Assembly (NCBI RefSeq): GCF_000699445.3
Contig: NC_067198.1
Location: forward strand, 32,702,536 to 32,766,535
Origin: Schistosoma haematobium
Lineage: Eukaryota; Platyhelminthes; Trematoda; Strigeidida; Schistosomatidae
Direction of reading: 5' to 3'
Length of the DNA: 64,000 nt
Shown: in pieces, positions 19,990 through 32,520 of the stretch
Position numbering within the stretch: the first letter of the stretch is position 1
How the letters are laid out: each line of letters opens with the position of its first letter
Translations under genes and position numbers: made by a program
The notes under the pieces: model-generated
The model's database searches: none
Told to the model about the DNA's origin: nothing
What the model saw: the letters and a program-made list of their open reading frames with translations, nothing else

Positions 19990-20802
19990 GCTGATCATCT
20001 ATTAAATTAAATGACTTTCTTGTACAGCTTATCAAGACTAAAAGTTTATTTGAATTCTTCTAATTTTTTTAAAATTGAAAATAAAATAATTTGCAAAATA
20101 ATAAGCTACAATACTTCACTTATGTATACCATGCATCAAACATATCGGATTTTCGATAAAGCACATGACTAATGAAAATATGGACTAGTAATAATACTAC
20201 TACTGATACTACTTTTAAAGAGAAATACATTCCTAATGACTTTGACAAGTTAAGCCATCTGGTACAGTTTTGATTTGAAATGAATTGAAAAAAAGAAAAA
20301 TACACTATACATAGGTGGTAGACAAGATGTACCTACGTGAATGATTTGTCAAATATATTTCTATACTTTGTTTTGTTATCACGAATACTAACACAATTAT
20401 TGGCAAACGTGGAGGAAATATTTGTTGTGTTTTAGAAAAACAACCGATTGGTATGCAGCAAAGAACCAAAAACTTAATTATTTTCTTGTAAATGTTGTCT
20501 ATAAATATATTAATAATTTCAGCTTATTAAATTTACCTGGTAGATGTATCAACTAAAACTCTTCTACAATTCAATAGGATTAGTTTTGGTTTTCGAGAAG
20601 TTTTATTTTAATCAAGAAAAGCGTACCGTTGTAATTGATGTTATTGTTGTTAATTTTACAACTGCTACTTATTGATATACTTCCCAAGTATTTCTAAAAA
20701 GGTAATGGCTTAGTTTGATCTTTAAGACTTATTATATTTTGTAAAAATTTATTTAGCAAGTATTTAATTTACATAACCAATAAGATAATAGTAGGTTATC
20801 AG
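19990..20802. other. spacer between inverted-repeat arms
   Basis: AT-rich, no coding potential recognised. Confidence 0.5.
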
Positions 20803-21232
20803 TATAGGGCTGTTGAGATTGCTGAATTTTTTATTGAGATCATGCACTGATTAATGTTAGACCATCACTAAAAGCATAGGAGCATTGGAAAATCGGTCCG
20901 TCCGAGTATGAGGCATCTCAACAGTGAACATATACACTCTCATACATGGGAATCGAACCCAGAAACATCTGTCTCGCTAGGACACTTAATCACTAAACCA
21001 CTGAACCAAAATCCAACGGTGTTAATGTTCAACTCCAACCAATCCACAATATTGTGTGACCATCTTCCATTGTGTTCGGTAGGTAACAGCCTCACATTCA
21101 ACACGGTTGAATTCCACTGATCAAGACTTCTGATTGGAATTCCGAGATTGACTTAACAAAGCTAGTCACCAATGAGGATATGATAATTGTCAATATAATG
21201 TTTTGATGATTGTTGAGTTTTCTTTGAGAACA
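20803..21232 (-). repeat. type C-related SINE, right arm of the large inverted repeat
   Basis: Near-identical inverted partner of 19614-19989. Its 3' side (20803-20857) additionally carries TATAGGGCTGTTGAGATTG and TTATTGAGATCATGCACTG, the end motif of type C elements. From 21233 another minus-orientation copy begins (ATTAATCGATCAACGC, ACCTGGAAG, to about 21275), making a truncated head-to-tail dimer. Confidence 0.85.
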
Positions 21233-21275
21233 TTAATCGATCAACGCTAGATCACCATTTAAAACCTGGAAGTAT

Positions 21276-22640
21276 TTCTAATGTCCAAAACCTTATGCAG
21301 ATGATAAGATATTGAACAGGATTCATCTTATCAATCGTCAAGACTCTTTGATCAAAATCTAATCTTAATGCTGAAGGAATAGACTTGCTTTTCGTTTGTT
21401 TAAAGACCAATTAAACATTTTCGAATCATACATTTTTTATTTGTTGAATAATCAGGGATATAAATATTTGATTTTGATTTCAAAGTGTGGACGAGTGAGT
21501 AAGGAAGATCAGATTTTAGAATGTCATGTGAATAAAAATATTAAATTTTCGTTATAGGTGAATTTGAAAACGGTCAAGTAAGTGATCAGACTGTTTAAAT
21601 CGACCAGTGAAATTCAATATAGACCTACTGCTTATCACAATCTATCGACTAAGTTCCAGAACAAATATAAGCTGGTTGTTTGCGAAAACTAAATTACAAA
21701 TAATCCATTTAAAACAGACTGTAAATAGGGTTATTTACTATTCATCTTCTTTTTATCGAATAATTTCGACCATGTTCGTTATTTTACTAATAAAATTCAT
21801 TCAATAAAACATATGTAATTGTTCAAACAAACAGTTTCGGCAACTGAATTTCCATTCAGTCTTCTATTGGTTTTCATTACTTTAAGATATCTATATCACA
21901 AGTCCTGGTAGTTTCAATTCTATTATTTCAATACTATAGATCATTAGATTACAAGTTAGAATTTTGAATTCATCACTCAAATAAATAATACCTGTTGGTT
22001 CGGTTGTCGTGGCTAATTTACTATGAAAAGTAACTTCATAGTTGCTGAAGTTAATAAAATAAGAATATACATAGTGTTTACAAAATCTCTCTTATACGGA
22101 TGATGATAATGTTTGAATTAGCTGGAAGACAGGAAGACTATTTTTCAGTACAGATATATCATTTATTTGTTTACCCAAAATATTCAAGTATAAATATATG
22201 ATAACAGATGTAAGAACCAAAAACATACACTTGATTACATAAGATTTATAACCAGAGGGCAAATAATAAAAGATTAAGGGCGATTAATCAGAATCACTAA
22301 TATATTTAGAAAAACCTGATTCTGACCTTATTAAGGAAATCGATTGTTTAATTCTGAGTCCTAAAATTTCACAAAACAACCAATTATTCAATCACAATCA
22401 ACCTCTTATTCTTCAATTTTCAATCTGAAGAAAGTAAATATCGATGTAAAAATTTATTGATAACAGTAATAGTAAATAGTTTAATGTAATTAGAAGTGAA
22501 TGACTCATTGGATTGTCAAAAAAGGGGTTTTAACATAATTACCTAAATGAAAACCTTAAGGAAATAAATACATTAGGTCAAAAATAGGTCAATTATTATG
22601 AGAATTAATTGAATAGTTTTTTTAAGTAACACACAAGCTC
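21276..22640. other. AT-rich stretch, nothing recognised
   Basis: No feature supported. Confidence 0.5.
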
Positions 22641-23157
22641 CCAAATGCCCTGATACGGCCGAGAGTGGGGAGAGTTAGCTGACCCTCCCGAAATGCTCTC
22701 ACATGGTCGCGCGTATACAACCACTGCCAGGGAAGTCCTACTCACTGAATTCTCGTGAAGGGGATGTTGTTTACGAAATCGAATGAACGAAAAGCAAATG
22801 TCCAGCGCTTTAGGCGGGTTGGTGGATATGGAGGATCTATCTGGAGCAGTTGAAAAACCCTGATTCCAAACCAATGGTGCACATGGAATCCAGGATCCTG
22901 AAGGAACAAATGACATATGAACCAATTATTGGTCACCGACTACCGTGGGACTGAATCTCCTGACATTGTTCCACTACCTTGTGGATCAGAGCTTTAGGTC
23001 GAAGGCTCCGGGTGTGGCCCCTTGAGAAAACCACCTGCTTCGGTTTGGGCACCCGGTAGTATCCCAGCCCTCACACAAATAAAATAATTTATGTGGCGCA
23101 TATCTATTTGATGCCTCCTTGTATCAATGTTTATGTGTTTAAATAAACAAATAAAAG
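22641..23157 (+). repeat. dispersed 515-bp repeat (copy 1), probable 3' end of an unidentified retroelement
   Basis: GC-richer block starting CCCAAATGCCCTG and ending in an A-rich AAATAAACAAATAAAAG tail. A second copy in the same orientation lies at 36300-36817. The A-rich end and the lack of an intact frame suggest a non-LTR element 3' end. I cannot name the family. Antisense reading frames across it are composition artefacts. Confidence 0.7.
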
Positions 23158-23289
23158 TAGTACACAATCATCATCTATTGAATGAAAAAAATGATTAAAT
23201 AGGATATTATAAAATTGTATTAAAGGTTTTTAAAAAAAATTTCAATCCATGATGAAATATTCATAAATGGAATAATTGAATCATGTTTA

Positions 23290-23520
23290 TGTGAATAACA
23301 TTTCAACTCTGTTGAATGTCTCAGTAAAATCTGAGAACCAGTAAATAGTTCATCTGAAAAATGTCAATCAATCATCTCAAACTTGGCTGTTCCTTCACCT
23401 TCACAACAATCATACACTGTTCTCATTCTCTTTTCTTCAATATTCTTAACCTTCTACTGCTACGTATTTCACTTGCGATTGATGATACATACTACATCAG
23501 TAGCACATACCATAAATCTA
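23290..23520 (+). repeat. dispersed repeat family D, diverged copy
   Basis: Aligns loosely with 1500-1735: AAAATGTCAATCAATCATCTCAA, then TTGATGATACATACTACATC and the ending AGCACATACC. Confidence 0.45.
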
Positions 23521-23811
23521 TGTGTTGAAATCCTGCCATAAAATATTTTCTTATTTAATCTAAATTTTTAAGTATATGATGATAATTCTATTTCAAGTAA
23601 CCTACTTAGAAATCAATTTGAAACTCCAAACACCCAACAGTTAAGTATCTACAGAGCAATCCTTAATGATATAAACTTTATTTGTAGTCTCGATTTTCTC
23701 ACTATGCTTAACAGTTCTTAGTAGTGTAGTTACAGTTGAAAAATACAAATATATCCTGTTATACCTTTGTGTAAACGTACTGTTTGAGAACTAATATGCT
23801 ATATTAGATAT

Positions 23812-24035
23812 ACAGCGCTAAAGACATAAACACCGTTGGGTGCCGGCTCACTGGTCTATTGGTTAAGCACTCGTGCTCGAGACTGATAGGCCCTGTGTTC
23901 GAATCCCTCGAGGCGGGATCGTGGATGCGTACTGTTGACGAGTCACACACTAGGACGAAATGGCCGTCCAGTGCTTCCAGGTTTTCCATGGTGTTCTAGC
24001 TTCAACTGACTTATGATTTCAACTATTGAAATATT
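23812..24035 (+). repeat. type B ribozyme SINE, 5'-truncated
   Basis: Starts near the ACACCGTTGG motif. Includes the tRNA-like region (CTGGTCTATTGGTTAAGC; B box TGTTCGAATCC) and a hammerhead relic at 23929-23974. There the core reads TTGACGA instead of CTGANGA, with one broken stem II pair; GAAA and GTC survive. Tail CTAGCTTCAACTGAC. Confidence 0.8.
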
Positions 24036-24804
24036 TGTTTATTTGTTTTATTTCAATCAAACTTGTTCCTTTCTTGTGAAATCCCTCCCCCCCGAACCCA
24101 TCTACTATGGTATAATTTAATTTACTTAATAAAGTTTCTTATTTTTTGTTATTGTTCTTCTCCTTGAAGACATCTGGTTTAATTTGTATTACATGATTTA
24201 TACACTCTCCTCTCTTTCTTTCTTCCTTCCTTTTTCTTAAGGTATAGACTAATATATTTTAGTCAGTTCATTTATTTAATTATTTCTATAAAAGAAAGAA
24301 ATTTATTTATTTATGGTTCATGTCAGAATGTGCTAAATTCAATATTATTAAAAATCAAATTTACATGATGAAAGCATAAAATAAAATTATTTAATATTAA
24401 GAATAAATAAGCATATATTTGTGATATGTTTATTTATTTCTCTCACTTAATATTCCCTAATGATGAAGATGATAAAAGGGACATATTAAACATTCGAATA
24501 TCAAAAACAAATCCAACAGTATTATTAATAATGATAATAGTCAATGAATATTGGATATGCTCTGTTCTAGACCGATAATAATAATAATAATTATTATTAT
24601 CGGAAACGTGTCCATTAAATAAATCATATTACATGATAAAAACGATTCATCTAACCAGTATACGATAACATAAAACAATAAAACACATGTTAGCAATCCA
24701 TATCTATCCATCTATCTCTCTATCTATATAAATATATGTATGTATATATGTAACTGAAAAGAGTACCGACATTAATGCACAGATAAAGTGAATCAGGATG
24801 AGAA

Positions 24805-24806
<2 letters not shown>

Positions 24807-24850
<44 letters not shown>
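24807..24850. repeat. (TA)n microsatellite
   Basis: Almost pure TA run with one interruption near the end. Confidence 0.95.
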
Positions 24851-24851
<1 letters not shown>

Positions 24852-27472
24852 AAATACTAGTTTCTAAGTGAGAATATAATGACTAATTAAATACGTACCC
24901 TGTTCGAATTATGGCCAGTCAAGAACCATCAATGATGCTGATAAATACTTTGAAGTGTTACTGTTTCGTTATAATTAATGAATGTACAAATCGACAGATA
25001 AAAAAATCTTTTGGTCAAAAATGTGATGAAATCTTAATATATATAATGACTTTACATTGTTTATGAGCTTTTTGATAGTTTATGATTGGTTCGATAGTTC
25101 TTAAACCAGGCTATTGTTACACGGACTCTTTCATTCAAAAGAAAATCAGTTGACATTTATATCCGTTTTTAAGACCATATAAATACTTTCCGATAGTTTC
25201 CACAATATTTTTATTTAGTTCTCCTGAATAATTGGTGAAACAATCCTGTGAGACTATATAAATAAAATTCCAAACTATTTCAATGGCTGCTTAGCTTTAA
25301 TCAGTAAGTCATTTCAATGAGATTCAACAATCTACACGACCCTATATAATCATTTGTGTAACAACCATTACTGTCATTCAGTACATCAGTTATGACATGC
25401 TTTTGTTGAGGGATCTCTTTTAACAGATGACATGACAATAAATTCTTAATAAATTATGTATCGAATATGATCTGTTACAGACAAACTGAGTTTTTTTCCT
25501 GTTATATTCCATTTTCATCTTGTCACAAAACAATAACCTTATGCTTATTAATCCCAAGAGCCATTATTTTTAAGTAAAAGTGGCTTCTATAAAAGTCTTT
25601 ATAAGTGAATCCTAGTTAGTGTTACAACTGAATTCACTGCAAAACACAAAGGGTCAATATTACAATCCTAATTAGCTCATTGCTAAATTATAGACTTATC
25701 CTCCACACTGATAAATTTATTAATACCAATTAATCGATAAATAGCATAACCCAAATCTCTGTAGGTTAATTAGCAAAATTTAGAGCTATCTATATAGAAT
25801 CATGGCAACTTATGTACATCAACAAGCTGTATAGTTGATGTAAATATCTTGTTCAAACATTTAAATTAATAAATTATTAAATTGAAATACCCTTCATACA
25901 GATTACATAACACCTAACTTGGAGGGTTTTGAAGTATTGTAAACCGACAAATAATTCCCATTTAAATATGAAAACCACGAAGTCCAGTGAAGGTACAATC
26001 ATATACATATATGAAAATTTTGTTAACATATTAGCTCCGTGATGACACATGAAAAAGGAATAAACATCATGATATAATGTAAAGATTATAATACTAGATT
26101 ACGTTGTGTGAATAATACTATGTGTGCGAATAGATAGCTTTGTAGAGTTAATAAGTTAGCAACGGAATATAATGTGAAAAAGTAAGATGATTAAAATATT
26201 GTTGTTGCAATAATCAAAGGTAATCGATGGGTAAAAATGAAATGAAATGATCTCGGAAACAATTAATAATGATACAATGAGGATATGAAACATAATTAAA
26301 GACAGAAAGGGATATTTTCAAATACGAAACAATAATAATAGGAACTATGATAGTAATAATGATAAGTATGACTTAAGGCCAAGAAAGGATAAGAATAAGA
26401 CGTACTTCTTCTATACTCACAGTTCTGGCTTCAACTATTAGATGGAAAGAGCTTCTGTTGTTTAAAGGAGTTGGGTACGAGGAAGTCTATGTAGATTTGG
26501 ACGAATTATATAAACAGCCTAAAAGTTAACCTGTGGATCGGTGATTAGAGTCAATTAGATATTCAAGAATGGATCTTCTAACTGCTTTCCTTTTACCATT
26601 GTATAATTACACTGGGACATGTTCTCGCATCCAACTTGAAAGCAAGCATTGGATATGGCCTACGTACCTTGCTCCACAAAAGCCGGTGAGCTGATAGATG
26701 CATTTTAGATGTGTTGTAAATAGCCGAAAATAGAAGGAAATAGCAAAACGTTGGCGTGAGTTACTTAAAACTAAATAAAAGCCGTTAGGTTGACTGTAAC
26801 GTTTGGTTCTATACTACAATCTCAGTCTCAGAATAGCCATTCGGTTAGACAAATGATTAGGGCAAAGGATAACGGCCGCATTGTATATAGGCTTGGTTGG
26901 TTCTCACAGAAGACTTTAAATGTCAACTAGTTGAGCAAGAATAAATTTTCTGTTCGTTTATTCCTGTCCAGTATGTTACTGTTTCGATTCCTATATGATG
27001 GGCTTGAAAATTTATAATTTCATCCCTTTATATTTTTTCTTTTTATCCATATGATAACATTTCGTGTTAAAAATCACTTTTAAAAACCTAGTTTGTAAAT
27101 CCAACAAACTTTACTAATGGTATTTGTTTTCCAGATGCTACAGCACGCCACTGTCGTATATATGCCGAAAGAAGAACTCAAAAAATAGTTTTTTTTCGTT
27201 AAAGACATAAATATACAACAAAGAGTGTCTTAAATAATTATCTATTTAACTAGTCGCCTTTCAACGTGACTAAATAATGAAATCATAACAAAGTTTTACA
27301 TAGTCTCTTGTTTCATTACATATCAAATATATACGAAAATGGCCAACAGAACATAGTAAACTATGGTCATCAATATTAAGAGTGATTGTTATCGTTTCAG
27401 ATGAAATATTACTAACCATAGAGAAGAAAATAGCTAGTATTTTATTTTGAATGTCAGAGATATTAATAGTAG

Positions 27473-27516
27473 TGGTAGTAGTAGTAGTAGTAATATTAAT
27501 AATAATAATAATAATA
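27473..27516. repeat. TAG and AAT trinucleotide microsatellite
   Basis: A TAG-type run passes directly into an AAT-type run. An apparent minus-strand protein rich in Ile and Thr here is this repeat in translation. Confidence 0.9.
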
Positions 27517-28282
27517 AATGTTGATGATGTGTCTGAATGCGTGTTTGGCAACGATTTCTTTGAGATCTTACCAACTCTTTTCAATCACAATCAAAAATGA
27601 TTATCGATATAACCCTACGGGAGATGATGAATTATTTTATATACATTACAATTCAATATGTCTAATAGTAAGAATATCTAAAGTGTATCGTAAAAACGTT
27701 AGGCATATGTAATAATAGTTAAAATCATTCGAAAAAAAAGAACACAACCTAGCCATTCAATTTTCATATTTATATATAATCAGTGGTACAAATCTACTGG
27801 ACATTTAAAGTTGTTAGTTAGACAGTATGATGTAAATTATTGAGGAGATATTATCAATGCTAGACAATTTAATGAATTGTATAAAGTACTTATTTACCTA
27901 TCAACATTCTAACTAGTTTAAACTGACAGTTAGGTTTTAAGTTGTATAATGATTTTTTTCTTCTGTCCTAAATTGTTAGCTCTTTAGTAATTTTGAAAAC
28001 ATCACAAGTGTTTTGAATAGACTAACTTATCATTTTATTCCCTTTTATCCTTAGTTTGGAACTTTAGATGTATTTCAGGCTAATAAGATTCAATGATAGA
28101 ATACTATTAGTCATTGAGTCAATAGTCTATAATGCCTTTTCTATAACAGTTAGTTAAAAGTTAAACTTAAAATAAACAACAAACATTAAATCACATAAAT
28201 TATTTTCAGAATAAGTCAAATAATCCCATTTTCAGAACAGTTATGAATTTATCTTGGTCAACATTTATAATAATTGATTGTT

Positions 28283-29412
28283 GGGAATTGACTGGAACTC
28301 GCCAATATACACCAACTTCCTCGACTATGGGAAAGCATTTGAGAGTGTGGATAGAAGAACCTTGTTGAACCTTCTTCGACACTATGGTGTACCTGAAAAA
28401 ATCGTCAACATCATGCGGAATTCATATGATGGACTACACTGAAAAGTGGTGCATAGAGGACAGCTGACAGACGCATTCAATGTGAGAACCGGAGTCAGAC
28501 AAGGCTGTCTACTCTCCTCTCTCACCTTCTTCCGGTGGCTGACTGGATTATAATGATCTCAATATCTGAGTGGAAGCACGGAGTACAATTGACGTGTTGG
28601 ATGCAAATAGATGATTTGAACCTCATAGATGATCTACCCCCTCTATCACATACTCATGAACAAATGCAGGTAAAGACAGCCACTGTAGCAGAGGCCTCTG
28701 CATCAGTAGGCCTCAACATACACAAGGGAAAAACAACTTCTTCAAATACAACACGGAGAACACCAACCGAATCAATCACACTTGATGGATAAGCTATGGG
28801 AAGAGGTGGATACATTCACGTACCTGTACAGCATCATCGATGAACAAGGAGGATCTGATGAAGACGCAACGGTAACGATTGAAAAAGTGAGGGCCGCATT
28901 TCTACAGATGAAAAACATATGGAACTCAAGACAACTGTCAACCAATATCAAAGTGGGAATCTTCAATAGCAACATCAAGACAGTTCTATTTTGTGCAGCT
29001 GAAACTCGGAGAACTACCGCAACCATCACTAAAAGTGTATAGGTATTGGTAGGCTGCTGTGTACGCAAAATAGTCAACGTCCGTTGACCGGATACCATTA
29101 GCAAAAGCCTACTATGGGAGAGAGCAAACCAACCTCCAGTTGAAGGGGAAATTTGGGAAATATACTGTAGGTGAAATGGACATACATTGTGGAAGTCATC
29201 GATTTTCATTACGAAACAAGCGACAACTTGGAATGCTGAATGCCAAAGGAAAAAATGTAGATCAATAAACACGTATCGTAGGGAATTGAAAGCAGACAGG
29301 AAAAGAATGAATAGCAGCTGCAAAGAACCGGAAAGGATTGCTTAGGAGAGAGTTGGATGGAAAATGCTGGTGTACAAACTACGCTCCTCGATTAACAGGC
29401 GTAAGTAAATAA
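28283..29412 (+). pseudogene. RTE-clade retrotransposon, 5'-truncated 3' third (decayed)
   Basis: Plus-strand relic of reverse transcriptase and C-terminus. It begins in motif A (GKAFESVDRR at about 28330) and continues with HYGVPEKIV, GQLTDA, RQGCLLS (about 28497), then thumb frames: 28782-29042 with [19 protein letters not shown] and AAFLQMKNIWNSRQLST. The FADD region is mutated (the corresponding frame reads NLIDDLPPLSHTHEQM). Many stops and shifts. It ends with GGCGTAAGTAAATAAATA, the family tail. Subfamily is distinct from copies 1 and 2. Confidence 0.85.
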
Positions 29413-29424
29413 ATACGTTATTCA

Positions 29425-29790
29425 TCCCTCTTCAGGACTTGAACCCAGTACCGTCCACTTCAGACGTCACCGCGTTATCCACTTAGCTACTGAGTATTGA
29501 TAGTCACTAACTTGTGCAATGGGATGAAGTTTAAATTCATTTTGTATGGTCTGTTTGAATCTCTCCATTGTTGTTAAAGGACTGCAATTGATCAGTCTCT
29601 TATTGGCATATGTGCATTCTGTACGGGTTGCCACGATGATACCTTAAGTCACAATCATTATAATACAAGATGGATGGTGGCTAGCAGTGGAATCCAGGAC
29701 GCGTATTTCGTCTTATTTGGGACTTGTCAGCTGGATGTACCTGCATCCCAGAGTTGGAGTTCACTCTAGGAAGATTCAAACGAATAATAC
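29425..29790 (-). repeat. Sm-alpha-like SINE with mutated hammerhead
   Basis: Minus strand: tail remnant, tRNA-like region at 29430-29520 (CAGTAGCTAAGTGGATAACG), and element end at about 29580 with ATCAGTCTCTTATTGGCATATG. A second ribozyme segment at 29680-29735 keeps stem I CCAG, GAAA and CACTGCTAGCC, but the core box reads CTGACAA, losing the invariant G. The element directly follows the RTE 3' tail. Confidence 0.7.
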
Positions 29791-31053
29791 AAAATAAATT
29801 AATAATTAATTTATTTAAAAATTAACAAAATCTTATATAAAAACAAGATGATTAATTGCTTAACATAATAAAATGTTACTAATTATAAATTTCATTCATA
29901 TTTCTCAGTAAACAGAGAATTATATAAAGGTATTAAGTGATTTTGATATCGGTTCAATATTCCTTTTGATCAACACCAGTGTACACATTTTATGGTTCAG
30001 CATATTAAGTAATCAAAAAACGGAATTAAAGCATCTGAGATGAATAACTAGATCAAATGAATTTTCTTTGTTAATATGGGTTGTGAATTCACGTCTAATT
30101 CATCTCTGTTGTATTGCTACATTTCAAGTTTGTTCTTACAATCGTTTGTGTTCGTCATGGAATGATACTGATTGAAGAACTATTTTTTAAAAAAAAGACA
30201 GGAAGCAGGAGAAAGGTTTGCTATAGTTTGTTAATAATCTTCAATAGCCCTGTGAAATCGTCGTGTTTGCATTGAGACAGTAATTATCACTGATAGCATT
30301 AAATAGTAATTGGATGGTAGATCTTACTGATCAATGTTATAAACGTTCGTTTTGAGAGGTGAATGACGGGGTAGTTTGTTGGTATATTGTGTTATTATTT
30401 ACACGATTTTATCAATAATACATGTTCTAGCAGAGTGAGGATAAACTTGACTCCCGTTAGCTAATCTGACTTTGCACCTGGCAGCCAACCAAAATGAAGT
30501 GGGAATTATTTACACTATCGTAATCCATGACGAAGGGCGTATTTTATCGTTTGTCCTCTTTGCTAGCTTACTTGAAAAATGTTATGTTTTCTACAAAGAA
30601 AATACCACTATATCATGCTACAGACTTGTCAATTGTAGCCAACACAGTCATGATGGAAAAAAATTAAAACATAGCATATGTCATACCTTCAAATAATTAT
30701 ATGATAGAAAGTATTCCAAAATAAACAAAAACAAAACCGTAGTTACCGACTACGAAACACTTAGACGACTTGACAACAGAGAGTTTATTCCCAGCTGTTA
30801 TAGCAATAAAACTGTTTTTAGAATGACTTTATTCATCGATTGAATTAATATTGTTAAATATAATAATTAAAAATAAATTATTTTATATTTTATGTATACT
30901 GGGACAATCAAAATATGTTTCGAAACTGTGTATAGTATTTTGATGTCCGAAGCTTAACTGTTAACATTCTTCAGCAGACAGATTATTTCAAGAAGTAATG
31001 AAGATTCAAAAGAAAGGTTTTTATATAAAATCTCCCTATTTATTGATCGTCAT

Positions 31054-31136
<83 letters not shown>

Positions 31137-31328
31137 TGCATACACTGACTCAATAAAGTTCAGCAGCAGAACATACGTTCATCAAGTATCTTCTTTTATA
31201 TTGTTTGAAATAAATATCCTTGAATCATTGGAAAGAAACTGTAGAATTTCATTATGTTTTAATGAAAGTTATGTAGATAGGTGAAAGTTGACAGTTAACA
31301 TATTATCAGTGATAATTCACAACCATAA
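29791..31328. other. AT-rich stretch ending in a long TA run
   Basis: A TA microsatellite occupies about 31058-31134. No gene or element recognised. Confidence 0.5.
31058..31134. repeat. (TA)n microsatellite
   Basis: Pure TA run of about 77 bases. Confidence 0.95.
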
Positions 31329-31341
31329 TAAATATAATAAC

Positions 31342-31475
31342 AATTACCACTATCTGGTCGGCGTTTTTTAGCAAGAGTTTCTTCTACGGGATGGGGTTGC
31401 TGATCCCATGCCCAACACTCTTCCTTTACCCGGGCTTGGGACCAACAGTAACTCTGGGAGAACTACAGGCGGAGT
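31342..31475 (-). mobile_element. leader-only RTE-derived retroposon (copy b) with target-site duplication
   Basis: On the minus strand it starts ACTCCGCCTGTAG and runs through the RTE leader to GCCGACCAG, followed by a 12-base tail. It is flanked by a perfect 13-bp direct repeat TAAATATAATAAC (31329-31341 and 31476-31488). The flanking duplication shows the leader alone was inserted as a unit. Confidence 0.88.
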
Positions 31476-31488
31476 TAAATATAATAAC

Positions 31489-32382
31489 TAGATATCTGCT
31501 TATTTTTAACTTATTCACTAGGTATTTGAGTACGAGCCGCACTCCGATCATAAAGGTTAATGATACGAGAAGGTTTCTCAACGCGAAATAAATAGTGAGG
31601 GGTTACAGCTCGGGATGTAAAGGTTAAAATTCTAATTCCCTAGCCATTAAACCATCATTCTATTGAGAAGACTAAAAGACTGACCGTTAAGTTCGTTTTT
31701 CTTTTAAATTTTACTTATCAAACATGTCAACTGAACGATACAATGTTTTGGTTAAGATTTATAGAAATTATCTTATTGTTTGAAAAGTGCTTCAGTGTTG
31801 TAATTGAAGGCCAATCCAAGTATTGAAGTTTCAAACTTTGTAAATAACCATATTCGTTTTTTAGTATTAAACGGTCATCCAGAAACTTGATAAAAAAGAT
31901 ACTTGAATTAAAAAAATTGATAAAGTTAGAAATCTGTCTAATCTGAAAAACAAGATATCAAGGTTAAATAGTTATTAAATCAATGTTGAGTTTATTTGAA
32001 TTGTTATTCACTTCTTTAGATGAATTGATTAATTCACAATGGAATCTGAAAAAGAACATATACAAATGGTCTCATTATACACTTTGTTAAATATCACTGT
32101 ATTTGAAATACAAAATGGTTTTTAACTGCCAAATTCACAAGTGAGTTTTATGTAAATGAAGGATTTGTTATCATGACAACAAGTAAGGAGCATTGAATCT
32201 AATTACATTAACTTTCACAGTCTTTATAGGTTTTCTACAGTTGATAAAAATAATGCGTTTTTATCATATTTCAGTGTACATTAAATGAATCAAACAATAT
32301 TCTTAATTCTTACTTTTTGAAATCTGACGTAGACTGCAGTTGTTTATCAACCTATTGGTTTATTGAATCAAGATGAACTATT
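31489..32382. other. AT-rich stretch, nothing recognised
   Basis: No feature supported. Confidence 0.5.
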
Positions 32383-32520
32383 ATTTTGATGGAGTTTTGT
32401 TCTCTGAGATGGATGGTTTGGTTGTGGAGCTTTCATCGTTCGATGGTGATGTCGTTCAGAAGAACGATGAAAGCTCCACGACCAAACCATCCAGCCCAGA
32501 GAACAAAACTTCATCAAAAT
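32383..32520. repeat. hairpin with 59-bp arms
   Basis: Arms 32383-32441 and 32462-32520 are reverse complements with about four mismatches, around a 20-base loop. Landmark GGAGCTTTCATCGTTC pairs with GAACGATGAAAGCTCC. The arms are far more GC-rich than the surroundings. A 77-residue frame across it is an artefact of the palindrome. Confidence 0.92.

Larger units (their letters stand above)
24036..28280. other. long AT-rich stretch with microsatellites
   Basis: Contains ATT/AAT runs near 24575-24600, a TA run at 24807-24850, and TAG/AAT trinucleotide runs at about 27473-27516. The segment 26400-26960 has higher complexity but no recognisable protein. No gene supported. Confidence 0.5.

Noticed and set aside
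19724..21120. Pair of near-identical 70-residue frames (19724-19936 minus, 20908-21120 plus)
   Set aside because: Both are antisense translations of the inverted SINE arms; the region is tRNA-like and non-coding.
22605..22925. 106-residue minus-strand frame MVHMSFVPSGSWIPCAPLVW, partly conserved at 36367-36576
   Set aside because: It runs antisense to a dispersed repeat with a sense-strand A-rich tail; the shared residues follow from repeat similarity.
27270..27584. 104-residue minus-strand frame rich in Ile and Thr
   Set aside because: Most of it is translation of a TAG/AAT microsatellite.
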